Notes under the pieces: generated by a model
Told to the model about the DNA's origin: nothing
The model's input: only the letters and a program-made list of their open reading frames with translations
Database searches by the model: none
Shown: piece by piece, positions 21,454 to 34,124 of the stretch
Position numbering within the stretch: position 1 is the first letter of the stretch
Layout: every line of letters begins with the position of its first letter
Assembly (NCBI RefSeq): GCF_033473495.1
Contig: NC_088940.1
Coordinates: 2,604,001-2,668,000 of the forward strand
Direction: 5' to 3'
Source: Cercospora beticola
Lineage: Eukaryota > Ascomycota > Dothideomycetes > Mycosphaerellales > Mycosphaerellaceae
Length of the DNA: 64,000 bases
Position numbers and translations under genes: made by a program

Positions 21454-23540
21454 ATGGCGGACGCGTGCATCGTGTGTTTAGGTGACCTGCGCACATCACC
21501 TGACGATGATCAACCGCCCGAATCGACTGCCGCGCCAAGTATTGGTGGTATCAAGATCGAGAGCGATGACGCCAAGATACCAATCAAGTCCAATGCGAAA
21601 AGGTACCACCCCACGATGCGTTGCACGAGAACTTGACCTCGCTGTCACGGCGACCATGCCATACTGGAGGCCACCACGCCATGCTCAATATCGCTACCGT
21701 TACGGTACACGATACTTCCTCTCTTGGACGGCTTGAAGATCTCCATGATATTCGCCAGATAAGCTTGGAGGTGAGGTTTTTCCGCGCTCTGCGCACATGC
21801 ATGGCGAATGGAGGCCTCCAGTATGGTTGCAGAGAGCAACGAATGCTAACGTGTTCTTTCTACAGTGCCCAAGTTGACGACGAAGACATTGCCCATCTCC
21901 TGCCATGCAAGCACGATCTACACCACTCTTGCCTGAAACCATGGGTCGAACGCGCGAACAGCTGTCCGATCTGCCGGACTGTCTTCAATGTTGTTGAGGT
22001 CAGCCACTATGTGGGAGGAGCTGTCTATGAAAGCTATCCAGTCCAAGACAAGACTCAAGAGGCGGAGATAGATCCCAACATGATCGTTGAAGAGGACGAG
22101 CTCTTTGACGTGGAAGCATTCGAGCCGTGCCTGATCTGCGGTGTGATGGACGACAATCACGGTGTCATGTTCTGCGATGGGTGCGACAAAACTGTCCACG
22201 TGTTCTGTGCAGGCTATGATGATGCGCCAGAAGTCTGGTACTGCGAATCATGCCTGGCGGACCTTGAGAACGATGCCGACCTTCCAGGACTCGCCGCTGC
22301 TGCTCGCAGGCGGCCTCGAGCACGCAACACGAATGGCAACGGTAACCGAGCAGCACCACCTCGACGTCGGAGGAACAACGACGCTACCTGGGCACGCGTA
22401 TGGCAGGAAGTGTCGCGTCGACTTGATCTGGACCTCGACTTTCCATTTGATGAGGAAGTGGACGAGCGACAAATCGCGGAACAACGACAGGAGTTTCTCC
22501 GCTGGCAGGAGCGTTTTCGCGTTGCCAACCGGGCAGGGGCAACCAACCGCCTCCAGGGAATCGCTCGTGCCAATCTGCGATACAACGATGCTGCGTTTCC
22601 CCGACCTGAACCAGAGTCTCAAGAGGAGTTGCGTGCCTGGAATGCGTTCGACAAAGCTCGAGAGTCCGATGATGCACCAACACAGGTGCGACGTCGCAAA
22701 CGTCGTGCTACCGATTCGCCAGCATCTCCGAGTGAGCCACAACAATCGGCAGAACAACCACAGCTGAAACGTCCGCGACTTCGACGTCCACCTGCGCCCG
22801 AACAGCCCGAGTCCTCTGCTGCTGCGGCAAGGCGACGAGGTGAAGAGCCAACCTTCCTCTCTTCATTATTGCGGGAGGTTGAGAACAAGTCAGCATCAGC
22901 AGCATCGCCAGCAACGTCAGACCATGCCAACGGCCAGTACTCGCCACGACACACCTCACCAGTTCACTCGCCCGTGTCATCGGAACCAGGTACTCCCAAG
23001 GCTACCACTCCGCCACCTCCTCATCGACCTTCTTCTCCCCCGCTCTCATCTAATATCCTGCCTGCGATCTCGCCCGGGGCTACATTTTCTCCCTTCTCGC
23101 CAATCACCACTCGAGATGATCCGGATCAAGCCAATCGCTCTCGACGCCGTGCAAGAGGTCGCCGCATCACTGCCGCCGATGACGAAGAGCGGAACGGCGC
23201 ATCCTCATCTGATGACCGCGCAGGATCGCACTCCCCATCACGCAATCTTTCTTATCCTGCCAAAGAGGAAATACAGCGCATGGTGAAAGTCTCACTCAAG
23301 CCTCGCTACGAAAGAAAGGAAATCAACAAGGACCAGTTCACGGATATCAACAAGTCCGTATCGCGAAAATTATACGACATGGTCAGCAGTGCAAAGACAC
23401 TTGCAAATCAGGAGGAACGCGAGCGGTTGCAAGGAATTGCCAATGACGAGGTGGCAAAAGCAGTCAGTGTTTTGTCTCTGCAGGCTGGAGACACTGTGTC
23501 TGTACAGGCTGGTGATACCACAACAGATGCGTCGGATTGA
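21454..23540 (+). CDS. RING-PHD E3 ubiquitin ligase, Asr1/PHRF1-like
   Basis: Two exons, 21454..21602 and 21866..23540, joined over a 263-nt intron (branch GCTAAC, acceptor CTACAG), 607 residues. The intron splits the RING finger: CIVC in exon 1, then LLPCKHDLHHSC and CPIC in exon 2. A PHD finger follows (CLICG, CDGCD, HVFC, WYCESC). The middle is long, charged and disordered (many Arg, Ser/Pro). The C-terminal 70 residues (VKVSLKPRYERKEINKDQF, then KSVSRKLYDMV) resemble the C-terminal domain of PHRF1. Yeast Asr1 with the same RING-PHD order ubiquitinates RNA polymerase II. A similar nuclear role is inferred. The long intron with a weak GTACCA donor is the only soft point. Confidence 0.88.
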
Positions 23541-23876
23541 AATTGAACTGTTTTGGAGGCGTGCTTTTGCACGCTACACGAGCATGGAATGGCGTTTCAC
23601 CCTCGGGGCAAGGGTTTGACGCAATGACGATCTAGATACCCTGATGTAAATGACGCGATGACTATGATAATGGCACTGTATATATCACTGCCTATAACGA
23701 TGCCAATGGCTTTCCTCTACTGCTTCTCAAGTTATGCCACCTTGGCCGACGATCCAGTAGCTTTCGGCCAAGCTTCATGTTTCGGCCGGCTTCGGCGTGT
23801 ACTTGTACATGTTAAGGCGTGCACGGCGTATTTGTGCTTCGACTACACACTTTCGTAATGAACATATCTGACAACC
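23541..23876. other. Intergenic region
   Basis: 3' flank of the RING-PHD gene and promoter of D-amino-acid oxidase. No other element was seen. Confidence 0.5.
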
Positions 23877-25130
23877 ATGGCGTCGCAGCAATCGCACGTT
23901 ATTATCATTGGGTGAGCATTCAGCTCTACATCGCTCAAAGATACCACTGACAGCTCCACCAACAGAGCCGGCGTGATCGGTCTCTCCAACGCCGTGTTCT
24001 TATCTGAAGCCGGCTATAAAGTCACCATCGTTGCAGCGCACGTACCAGGAGATGAGAGCATAGAATATACCTCACCATGGTAATTAGACTCAAAAAAGAA
24101 CTGTACATCATAGAAATCCGTCTCATCTGATCCTCACTCCAGGGCCGGCGCACACTGGCGCACCCACGCCACAACCTCTGAACCCGAACTCTGCGACTGG
24201 GATATCCAGACTTTCAAAGAATGGAACTCATTGCTTGAAGCTGAAGCCAAAGATCCCAATTTACCGAAATCTGGAATTAAAATGCAAGATTCGATTCATT
24301 ATTGGGATGGGCCGATTGCAGAGGATTTGTGGTGGAAGGAACATGTAGAAGGGTATAGAGAGCTTGAGAAGGAGGATGAATGGATGAGAGAGGTGAATGA
24401 TGGACGACCGAAGAATGCTCCAGAGGTGAAGTTTGCGGCTTTTTCGAGGGCGCATAGTTTGGATGCACCGGGGCATTTGGTTTATTTGCAGGAGAGGGCG
24501 AGGAGGGCTGGGGCTCTGATATTTCAGTCGAAGTTACCTGTTGATGGTGGTTTGAAGAAGGCGTTAGAAGCGGCTGAGGGGATCTCGAAGGCGATCGGAC
24601 GTGGGAGTGTGGATGTTTTTGTTAATTGTACGGGACTTGGGGCGAAGAAGCTTTGTGGAGATGAGGCGTTGTTTCCGATTAGAGGGCAGACTGTGCTTGT
24701 GAAGGGTGAAGCGAAGGCTACGAGGACGAGATATCATTCTGGTGTGACTGGGAAGGGGGATACTTCGTATTGTATTCCGAGGCCGGGGACTGGGACTACG
24801 ATTTTGGGTGGTACGAAGGAGGTTGGGAATTGGAGTTCGGAGCCGGATGAGGCTGTGACGAAGAGGATTCTGGAGAGATGTTCTTGGATGGTGCCAGAGT
24901 TGCTGACGGGTCCGGATGGAAGCTTTGAGTTCATTAGCACTCAGTGTGGATTGAGACCTGGGAGACAAGGTGGGCCGAGGGTTGAGAGGGAGGTTGTGGG
25001 CGGAAGGAGAATTGTCCATTCTTATGGCCACGCTGGAGCTGGATGCCAGAACAGTGTTGGCAGTGCGAGGAAGGTGATGAAGTTGGTTGAGGAGAGCCTT
25101 GGGCAGGTTGGGAGAAGATCCAGACTATGA
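23877..25130 (+). CDS. D-amino-acid oxidase, peroxisomal
   Basis: Three exons: 23877..23911, 23966..24079, 24143..25130 (introns 54 and 63 nt), 378 residues. It is a FAD flavoenzyme that oxidises D-amino acids to keto acids, ammonia and hydrogen peroxide. The dinucleotide-binding motif HVIIIGAGVIGLSNAVFL is rebuilt across intron 1, and SPWAGAHWR across intron 2. Later motifs are YCIPRPGTGTTILGGT (substrate-carboxylate Arg and FAD contacts) and the signature HSYGHAGAGCQNSVGSA. The C-terminus SRL is a peroxisomal PTS1. Whether it prefers neutral or acidic D-amino acids (D-aspartate oxidase) cannot be settled by eye. From about 24290 the gene becomes strongly G-rich on the coding strand. Confidence 0.95.
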
Positions 25131-26332
25131 ACGACAGACAGATGAGATCAAGGCGACAAGTTCCAAATTCTCAGGTGCTTCGTCCCGGGCTTGTGTACCA
25201 AGATCGCAAGGGTAGTGATGTGTTTTGACCAATCATGGTGAAGCAGCGCTAGTGAGTGTACGCTGTTGAATGTCTTCACAACGTTGCCCAAACGTTTTGT
25301 AGACATGTCATGTCATCGTGGAAGTGAGAAGGGAAGGAGAGTTCACGCGCTCCCGGTTCGCGTCAAATTCGCGTGATCCCTGTCATCGGCCCGAGCAGCC
25401 GAAAATGACAATATGCAGCTTCCCGCGCAACGTTGCGGCCTCTGGCTTCACAACCACAACACCACATGAAGTGAAGCACGAAAACGGCAGGGCAAGTGAA
25501 GCGCGAAGCGAGCTTCACGTCACACAGCTAACGTTCCCACCAGCAACGTCCCGATGAAGGAAAACCAATCACCGAGCTAACACAAGACAACGCTCCTGCA
25601 CGTAGCCGCAGATACAGAGCGCAGAGGCAAAAAAGGACTGATCACAGATCTTTCCTCTCCCCTCTCGCTTCGTCTCTCACTACAGCGGTCGTGTCGATGG
25701 CTGAGTCAGAACAGAAATCCTAGGGTAGCCGCCTTTTCACCAAAAACTTCAACTTCAGCCTACGCCACACAACCCCTTCAACTTCAAGCCACCACATCTC
25801 TGCCGAGCTGAGAAGCACTGAACGATCTTGCCAACGTGTTAGCACTTATGGTGTACCGATGACCGACAAATTTTCGATCGAGTAAAGACGCCTTCTTTTC
25901 CTGTCTCCTTCACTGGATCAGGAAGGAAGGTCGTCTTGCGCTGAGATCACGCACAAAAAGATAGTTTTCAATCGTAGGGCACTTGCTCCGTTCGACTCGA
26001 AAGTTCAGCTGCATGCTCAGTGAGGACGCACAGATTGGAGGAGAGGTGGGAGGTGGTTGTGGGCGGAGGTCGTGGTACGGTTGTTTTGTCCGCTGATGAT
26101 CGTTGTGCAACAACGAAAATAAGCCAAATATGAGGGCAACCGGTCTGTCATGGACCTGGTTGTCATTGATGGTATCTTTTAGAGAGCTGATCTGAGGACA
26201 ATTCATACCTACCAAGGGTGCTTTTACTGTCGCTTGAATTCATTTTTCATAGACATTGTGCTTTTTTGCATCATACTACATACGCTTGCTGAATGCATCT
26301 CATCTAAACAAAATCTTGCTCCATTGCCAACC
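25131..26332. other. Intergenic region
   Basis: A 1.2 kb stretch between two convergent genes. One 101-codon minus frame (25910..26215) shows no domain and Pro/Ser-biased composition, so it is not called. No tRNA-like fold was noticed. Confidence 0.5.
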
Positions 26333-27380
26333 TCAGAATCTATCCCTCTGCTTTGTTCGGTAGATCGTGAAGCCAATGTAGCCACCTGCCACGACAATGC
26401 CAAACAGAATGAACTTGACGAAGAACCAACCCCAACCTCCACTTTCGCCTTGCGGACGGGAAATCGATCCCTTGTTCTTCTTCCCACGACCAGAATCTTT
26501 GTTGCTCCCTGCACCCGTCTGTCCTGTGGGCGAGTACAAGTTCTTAGTCTCCACCTTGATAATATCATGATTATCCGCCAGCTCTCCCGTCTCCGAGCTG
26601 AAGCCCAGATAAGTCACAGTCGGCAACTTGACACCCTCGACCTCAAAGCACTTCGTCCACTCATCCTCCTTCTTATACATGAGCTCCACACTCAAGCTCT
26701 TATCCTGAAAATACCGGATCTTCGCCTTTGTAGGAAAATCCGGATTCCTCAATCCTCTCGCCGAGCATCCCGCCAACTCATTCGCTTTCCCATCATTCTG
26801 CTGATCGTACGCCGTCTGTCCATCCCCGACCATAGCCATCACATAAGGAAACACCACTCCCGGGCGATTATTCTTATACGTGTCGAAGAAAATCGCAAGA
26901 CCTTCGAAGCGGTCTTTCATGCCGAATACTGTGCCCATTTCTGCGCGTTCTTTCGTCACCCATAATGCCATTCCGTCGCCGAAGAGGCTTCCTGTGCCGT
27001 GGATTTTGAATTCGAGCTCGATTTCCCAGTTCGTGGCTGTGAGGGGTACGCGGCTGTAGAGCCAGCCTGCTTGCGAGGGTTGGTTGGCTGTGAGGCGGAT
27101 GTATTGGTCGGTGCGGATTACGGTGCTGCCGCCGTAGTCCCACCAGCGGGATTGCATGTCGGAGTCGAGGAAGGGCTGTTTTTGGAGATATGTGTAAGCT
27201 AGATGCCCATTCTGCGGGACTTTTCGAGGAAGAATGGGTTTATCGTACCGACTGCAAGGTATGTGTCCGCAGAGGTATGGACTTGATGTCTGATGGCTCG
27301 CCTGCATTTTGCGCCTGGGTGAAGCCAGTCCATGCTGCCAGCAGTACGGAGGCCACTTTCGCCATGGAGAGAATCGCCAT
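26333..27380 (-). CDS. L-type (legume-like) cargo lectin of the early secretory pathway
   Basis: Two exons: 27249..27380 and 26333..27175 (73-nt intron), 324 residues. The N-terminal signal peptide is MAILSMAKVASVLLAAW. The luminal carbohydrate-recognition domain has RWWDYGGSTVIRTDQYIRL, NWEIELEFKIHG, LFGDGMALW and AIFFDTYKNNRPG, which hold the metal and sugar-binding Asp/Asn of ERGIC-53/VIP36/Emp47 proteins. A single transmembrane segment lies near the C-terminus (FFVKFILFGIVVAGGYIGF) with a short cytosolic tail ending RDRF. It probably carries glycoproteins between ER and Golgi. The acceptor at 27176 was chosen over two upstream ones because it restores the spacing between PLRTH and DSDMQSRWW seen in the family. 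Confidence 0.93.
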
Positions 27381-27705
27381 CGTGGGCAGTGCTGTTGATT
27401 TGGCTAGCGGGTCATGCGCCGGATGTTCAGAATGGAAGGAGAACGATGAGCCTCAGCTCGAAACGAAAAGAAAAAGGCGTTGCAGACGGAATGTCGTGGG
27501 TGAATGTGTGTTCGTGTTCAGGAGCATTGGGCTAAGCTCTGGGATACCAGCTGGCCATAGTCGACCTGCTGCCCCCAAAAATGCAGGGTTTCCAGCGGCA
27601 GCGCAGCCAAGAAAGGATCGACCGTCACGTCAATCTTTCTGCATGTGAAGTACATGACCACAGTCTTCTTTCCTCACATTCGGTCGACTCTTCATCAGCA
27701 GAACC
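27381..27705. other. Divergent promoter region of the lectin and TcdA-like genes
   Basis: 325 nt between divergent start codons. Nothing else was recognised. Confidence 0.5.
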
Positions 27706-29282
27706 ATGTCATCATGGCTCGCAGACATCGCCGGATCGCATAGAGTGCAGCTCGGCGTGACTGCTGTCGTCTCCGGAGCACTTGCCGCCACCGCAGTGAT
27801 CGGTCTGCAAGAAGCGAGGAGACGCTATGATGTGCATGATCTGAAGGATACGATTCCTGATTTGCAGTCGCCGCATGAGATTGGCAGAGTATGTCAGAAT
27901 CTATCTCAACGTCAAACAAGACAGAACGCTGACTGACGAGAAGCCAGATTAACAATATCGGTGGCGCAGAGCCCGAAAATAGCCAGCAAAGCAGAGACGA
28001 TGAAAGAAGTGCTGCATTGGCCCGTCGAGCAAGACTGGGAGACTACGATGACAACCTGATCCTCGAACAACTCGCCCGTAATCGTGTCTTCCTAACAGAC
28101 GATGGCCTCAAGAAACTTCGCAACGCTTTCGTTATTGTGGTTGGATGCGGTGGCGTAGGTTCCCACGCAGCAGCAGCTCTTGCTCGTTCCGGCTGCGGCA
28201 AGCTACGACTGATCGACTTCGACCAAGTGACACTGAGCTCACTCAACCGCCACGCCGTAGCAACTCTCGCCGACGTAGGAACCCCCAAAGTCAAATGCCT
28301 CCAGCGACGTCTCGAACAAATCGTCCCCTGGACCAACTTCGACTGCCGCAACGAACTCTTCAGCGAAGCAGTAGCAGAAAAGCAACTCTCACCCTGGGAA
28401 CAAGACGGCCAAACCCCAACCTTTGTCATCGACGCAATCGACAACATCGACTCAAAAGTCGCCCTGCTATACTACTGCAAAACCCACAACCTCCCCGTCA
28501 TATCCTCCATGGGCGCAGGCTGCAAATCCGATCCCACTCGAGTTTTCATCGGCGATATCTCCGCATCGACAGACGACGCTTTAGCAGGTAGTACGCGCCG
28601 CAAACTCCGCAAACGAGGCGTGAAAGATGGAATTCCAGTAGTGTTTTCCTCCGAAAAGACAGGACCCGGAAAAGCTCAACTGCTCCCTCTCCCGGAAGAA
28701 GAATTCCAAAAAGGTTCCGTGGGAGAACTCGGTGTGCTTCCCGACTTCCGCGTTCGAATTCTACCTGTCCTCGGCACAATGCCCGCAGTCTTTGGCCTCT
28801 GTGTTGCCAATCATGTCATGTTGGAAATTTCAGGTTATCCGCATGATTATCTACCGAACAAGCTCCGAGAGAAAATGTACGAAGGCATTCTAGGTCAGGT
28901 TCAAGGTTTTGAGGAGAAAATCGCAAGGCATCAGGGTTTGGATCCTGTGGGTTTGCGATTGCCCATTACTGCGGACGATGTGGGATATCTTGTGGAAGAA
29001 GTTTATCATGGACGAAGTGCGATTACTGGACTTGCCGCACGATTAGCATTGGTGAGATGGAGGAGGCCGGAGGGAGATTGGATTGACACGAAAACTGCAG
29101 GCCAGAAAGCAGATATCCTGAAATTGGAAGATCTGGTATGTATGACCAAAGATGAGATGGTGAGGCACGAACAATTGGTGATGAAAGAAGGTAAGGCGCC
29201 GGAGGAAGTGTATGATCAGGAAGTGGTGGAGCGGGTGAATAGACGCCTAGAAGAGGAGCGGAAGATTCAGCATCAGCGATAG
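27706..29282 (+). CDS. tRNA threonylcarbamoyladenosine dehydratase (TcdA/Tcd1-like), membrane anchored
   Basis: Two exons: 27706..27888 and 27948..29282 (59-nt intron), 505 residues. It is an E1-like (ThiF/MoeB) ATP-dependent enzyme that cyclises t6A37 of tRNA to ct6A. The nucleotide-binding loop VIVVGCGGVGSHAAAALARS, LIDFDQVTLSSLNRHAVA and IDAIDNIDSKVALL are diagnostic. GAGCKSDPTRV and the later GTMPAVFGLCVANHVM follow. The N-terminal 45 residues carry a hydrophobic span (LGVTAVVSGALAATAVIGL) followed by Arg residues, as in yeast Tcd1/Tcd2, which sit in the mitochondrial outer membrane. Coding-strand composition flips from C-rich to G-rich near 28780. Confidence 0.94.
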
Positions 29283-29729
29283 AGAGAACGCCAATGAGGT
29301 TCAGGCGATCAGAAAGCGATCTATATGTACAAAAATCTGCATTCATTGTACTCACTCGGATCTATCTACATGCTAGAAACGCAAGCTTATGCAATAAAAG
29401 CAATTCGCGTGTCTCATCAGACTTTTACTCATGTATCGTACAATCCATCTCTCTCAAAGAACGATGGTTCCAGCCGGGGGTCTGCGGCAAAAGCTCAGTA
29501 AAGCAAGCCGCGAGATATGCATCTCGAAACAAGCTGCAGTTTCCCAATGCCGTGTGCATAGCAAGATTATATCATAGGCCAGACCCATGAAATGCTCGTG
29601 CGAGTGTTTAGTGCTCCCGCAAGGATAGGCACAAGAAGCCCTGTCATTAGTTGCTGTTCGTTGACTCATATGTGAGATCATTAGGATCGCTCAAGTGCAA
29701 CAGAACCAGTCAAGATGCTTGTTATGCTC
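29283..29729. other. Convergent intergenic region
   Basis: Between the 3' ends of the TcdA-like and F-box-like genes. No gene was seen. Confidence 0.55.
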
Positions 29730-31102
29730 TCAGGTCGTCGACGACGAGCTCGTCTCATTGGAGATCAATTGGCGTCTGGCATAAGCAAGCTGCAGAAGTT
29801 CGTTAGCACCCACCTTAAATTCAAAACAAGTATTGTGCATCACAATCTCACCTTATCAAGCGTCTTGGCCAAAAGCAAATGCTTATTCACCACCGTATCA
29901 ATCTCATTGCAAATATTCCCTTTCACAACGATATCGCATTCCTGCGGCAACCATCGCAGGATATCGAATCCATTGGCATATACCGTCGTATTCCCTGTCG
30001 TTCCACTACCATCCGCCCCCGGTAGGGTGAACGGCATGTGTATGATGAATTTCTTGAGTCCAGAGCAATATCGTAAACTGAGTCGTACCGTCTCCTGAAA
30101 ACGTTCCAAAATTTCATTATAGGTTGGAATTTCCAATTCGACGTGCTTAATTTGTCGACGAGAGCGTTGATGGAGGTGGCCGAGTGTTTGCATGGCAGTG
30201 TTGAGGTCAAGGACGAAGTGGTTCTCGCTATAGAGCACACTTCGGGCTTCTTTGTAAATTTCCTTGCTGGCTCGAAGAACGTTTGTGATTAGTGGATCCT
30301 GGTTCTGGCTGCGTTCCGGTTCTGGCAGAGGATTCCATCGGCGAGTGTCGGCTGCGACGCGTCGAGGTCGACTTCCTGGGAGGCGAACCACACCTGGCGT
30401 TGCATGCTCATTGCTGGAGGAGTTCGGAGAGGCGGCTGGTGCGGTAGTGCTCAACGGTATGCGACTCTGGCGAGAACTACGCGTCAGGTAGCCAGACATA
30501 TTCGCGGACGACCCGCGGAAAGAGGCCTGCGAATCCAGTGTGCCACCAAGCCGCTGTCCGCCTTCTTCTTCTTCCTCATCGTCCGAACTCGATCCGCCCT
30601 CCACCGTCTCGTGTGCCCCGAAGCTCTCCCCATCTTTCTCCTCTTTACTCACAGGCGGCAACTCCCTCTTCGACAAGAGAATATTATAAGGCCTTGTCAG
30701 ACAAGCCCTCCAAATCTCCAGTCGAATCTCCGTAGGCAGGTCCATGACAGGAAACGGTTTGACGTCCTTGTCCGTGATCGGGCAGGTCTCCGGCTCAGCT
30801 TCTTCCTCATCATCCCACTGTCCTATATCCTCAACCATCTCCACATCTCCTTCATCATAGTCTGCGACTTTGGCCTTTCCCTTTCCTCGTGAAGACCTTG
30901 AAATGTTATTCCCATTCACCATCTCATCCACCATGCCCTGCACCCCACCAAGGCTACTCGCCTGCGCCGACAACATCCCCCTCCTCGTCCTCGTCGCCCG
31001 TCTGTCGGATCGACTCTTCGTAACGCGAGCCGTGCTGGTAATTGAAGAAGAGGCAGGCGAAGCCACCGATTCCGGACTCGCTTGAGGGATTGATCTCGCC
31101 AT
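29730..31102 (-). CDS. F-box-like/2EXR-type protein, unknown function
   Basis: Two exons: 29852..31102 and 29730..29789 (62-nt intron, GTGAGA donor, GCTAAC branch, CTGCAG), 436 residues. The N-terminal 110 residues are Ser/Arg/Glu-rich and disordered. FPVMDLPTEIRLEIWRACL at residue 115 fits the F-box-like or 2EXR helix common in Pezizomycotina. A disordered acidic stretch (SSSDDEEEEEGG) follows. The C-terminal half has ITNVLRASKEIYKEARSVLY, the usual companion motif of such proteins. The final exon adds only 19 residues. Possibly an adaptor for an SCF ligase, but that is inference. Confidence 0.8.
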
Positions 31103-32428
31103 TCATGCGACGGGCGCAGAATTTCCAAGAAGAAAGCGACCACGTCTCGACAAAAAGTAGGATATTGCGGTTCGCGATGATGCTGTGTGCTGCAATGCGT
31201 AAGTGCGTATGCGTGGTTGTTGCCGAAAGCTTGTTCCAATCCGAATTGCGGTTCCGCTGAGGTCAGTGTCAAGTGTTTAGTTAGGTGGGGGTTGGGAAGG
31301 AGCTGAGACAAGTCGCTGTTGGCTGGATGTCATCAAGAATTGATTGTCGCTGCCTGTGAACAATGACCTTACCAGCATTTTCAATTGAATTGTGCTTTTT
31401 GTTTCTTTTCGTCACAAGTCATTGGTCTGATCATTCAGTCCCAGGCAGCAGATGAATGCGCAATCCGCACAAGCGTGATGCATGTGATATAATGAGAGTC
31501 CGGCCGAGCCTTTGAACCGTGGCTCATTATCGGCCACCAACGGCCTCTCGCCGCTCGTCTCAACTAGGAAACGAATCAGAGATGTGATAGTGACCAGGCG
31601 AAGATTATTGTGAGTGGTGCTGATGCATTATTGCTTCGTACGTAGTCTGACAACACTACGCACGAATATTATTACTATATTTTGACATACGATCTGTCTC
31701 TTCCAAGTTCGCGGACGAAGGACGGCAAGCCTGCTCGTCCATCCAGTCACCCTTATGCGCCAAATCGCCAGACGACTCAGACCTCTCTCTCTCTTCTTTC
31801 CACCTCCTCGCGCCCCGTGGCGGCCGTCTTGTGCGACCCCGTATTATGTTTAATGTCGATCAGTCATGTGTGACTGTGATCGCCTTGTTTTGATATTCCC
31901 CGTATTCCCCGCCTTGACCGACAGCTGCGAAGCCTGAGCCTGTTGCCGCCTATGATACAGACACAGTCGTACACTCATTATGAGACAGGCGACCAAATAT
32001 GTGCCTAAAAGCACGCCCGACAAAATCCCTCCCCTTTTTTTGTGGCGCCCGCGAAAGGAAAAAGACAACTTCGGAATTAAGCGACTGGACTTCCTTTGGA
32101 CAAGGCCGGTCTGAACAAATGAAATGTGAGTGGTATAATCTGGTGGAACGGGGGTATCGACAGCCGGTGATGAAACTCCGAATCGATAAAACGCCGTACA
32201 ACCTCAGGAAAGCTGGATCTCGCCGAATGCAACCGTAAATGGATCTGGGGTATCACGCCGGGCCATGAACTCCGGCAACGTCGATGGAAACGCAATTGGG
32301 CCAAGGGGTGCCTTGTTTCGGCTTCAATTTGTACCTCTTGCCCTTTAGGCCGTTGATGGTCTGTGACTTTGAATGGAGATTGATGTCGCAGCTCTTTGCC
32401 ATTGGTGTGTGGCAAGCGCAACATAAGT
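31103..32428. other. Intergenic region
   Basis: Promoter of the F-box-like gene and 3' flank of the zinc-finger gene. A minus frame at 31850..32068 encodes a hydrophobic stretch but has no ATG. Nothing else is supported. Confidence 0.5.

Positions 32429-34124
<1,696 letters not shown>

Noticed and set aside
27190..27248. Two nearer acceptors for the lectin intron (37 and 50 nt introns)
   Set aside because: The 50-nt choice breaks the frame. The 37-nt choice is too short and adds residues not expected between PLRTH and DSDMQSRWW.
31850..32068. Minus-strand frame with a hydrophobic stretch resembling a membrane protein
   Set aside because: Starts with TTG, has no ATG, no partner exon and no domain. 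Lies in intergenic DNA.
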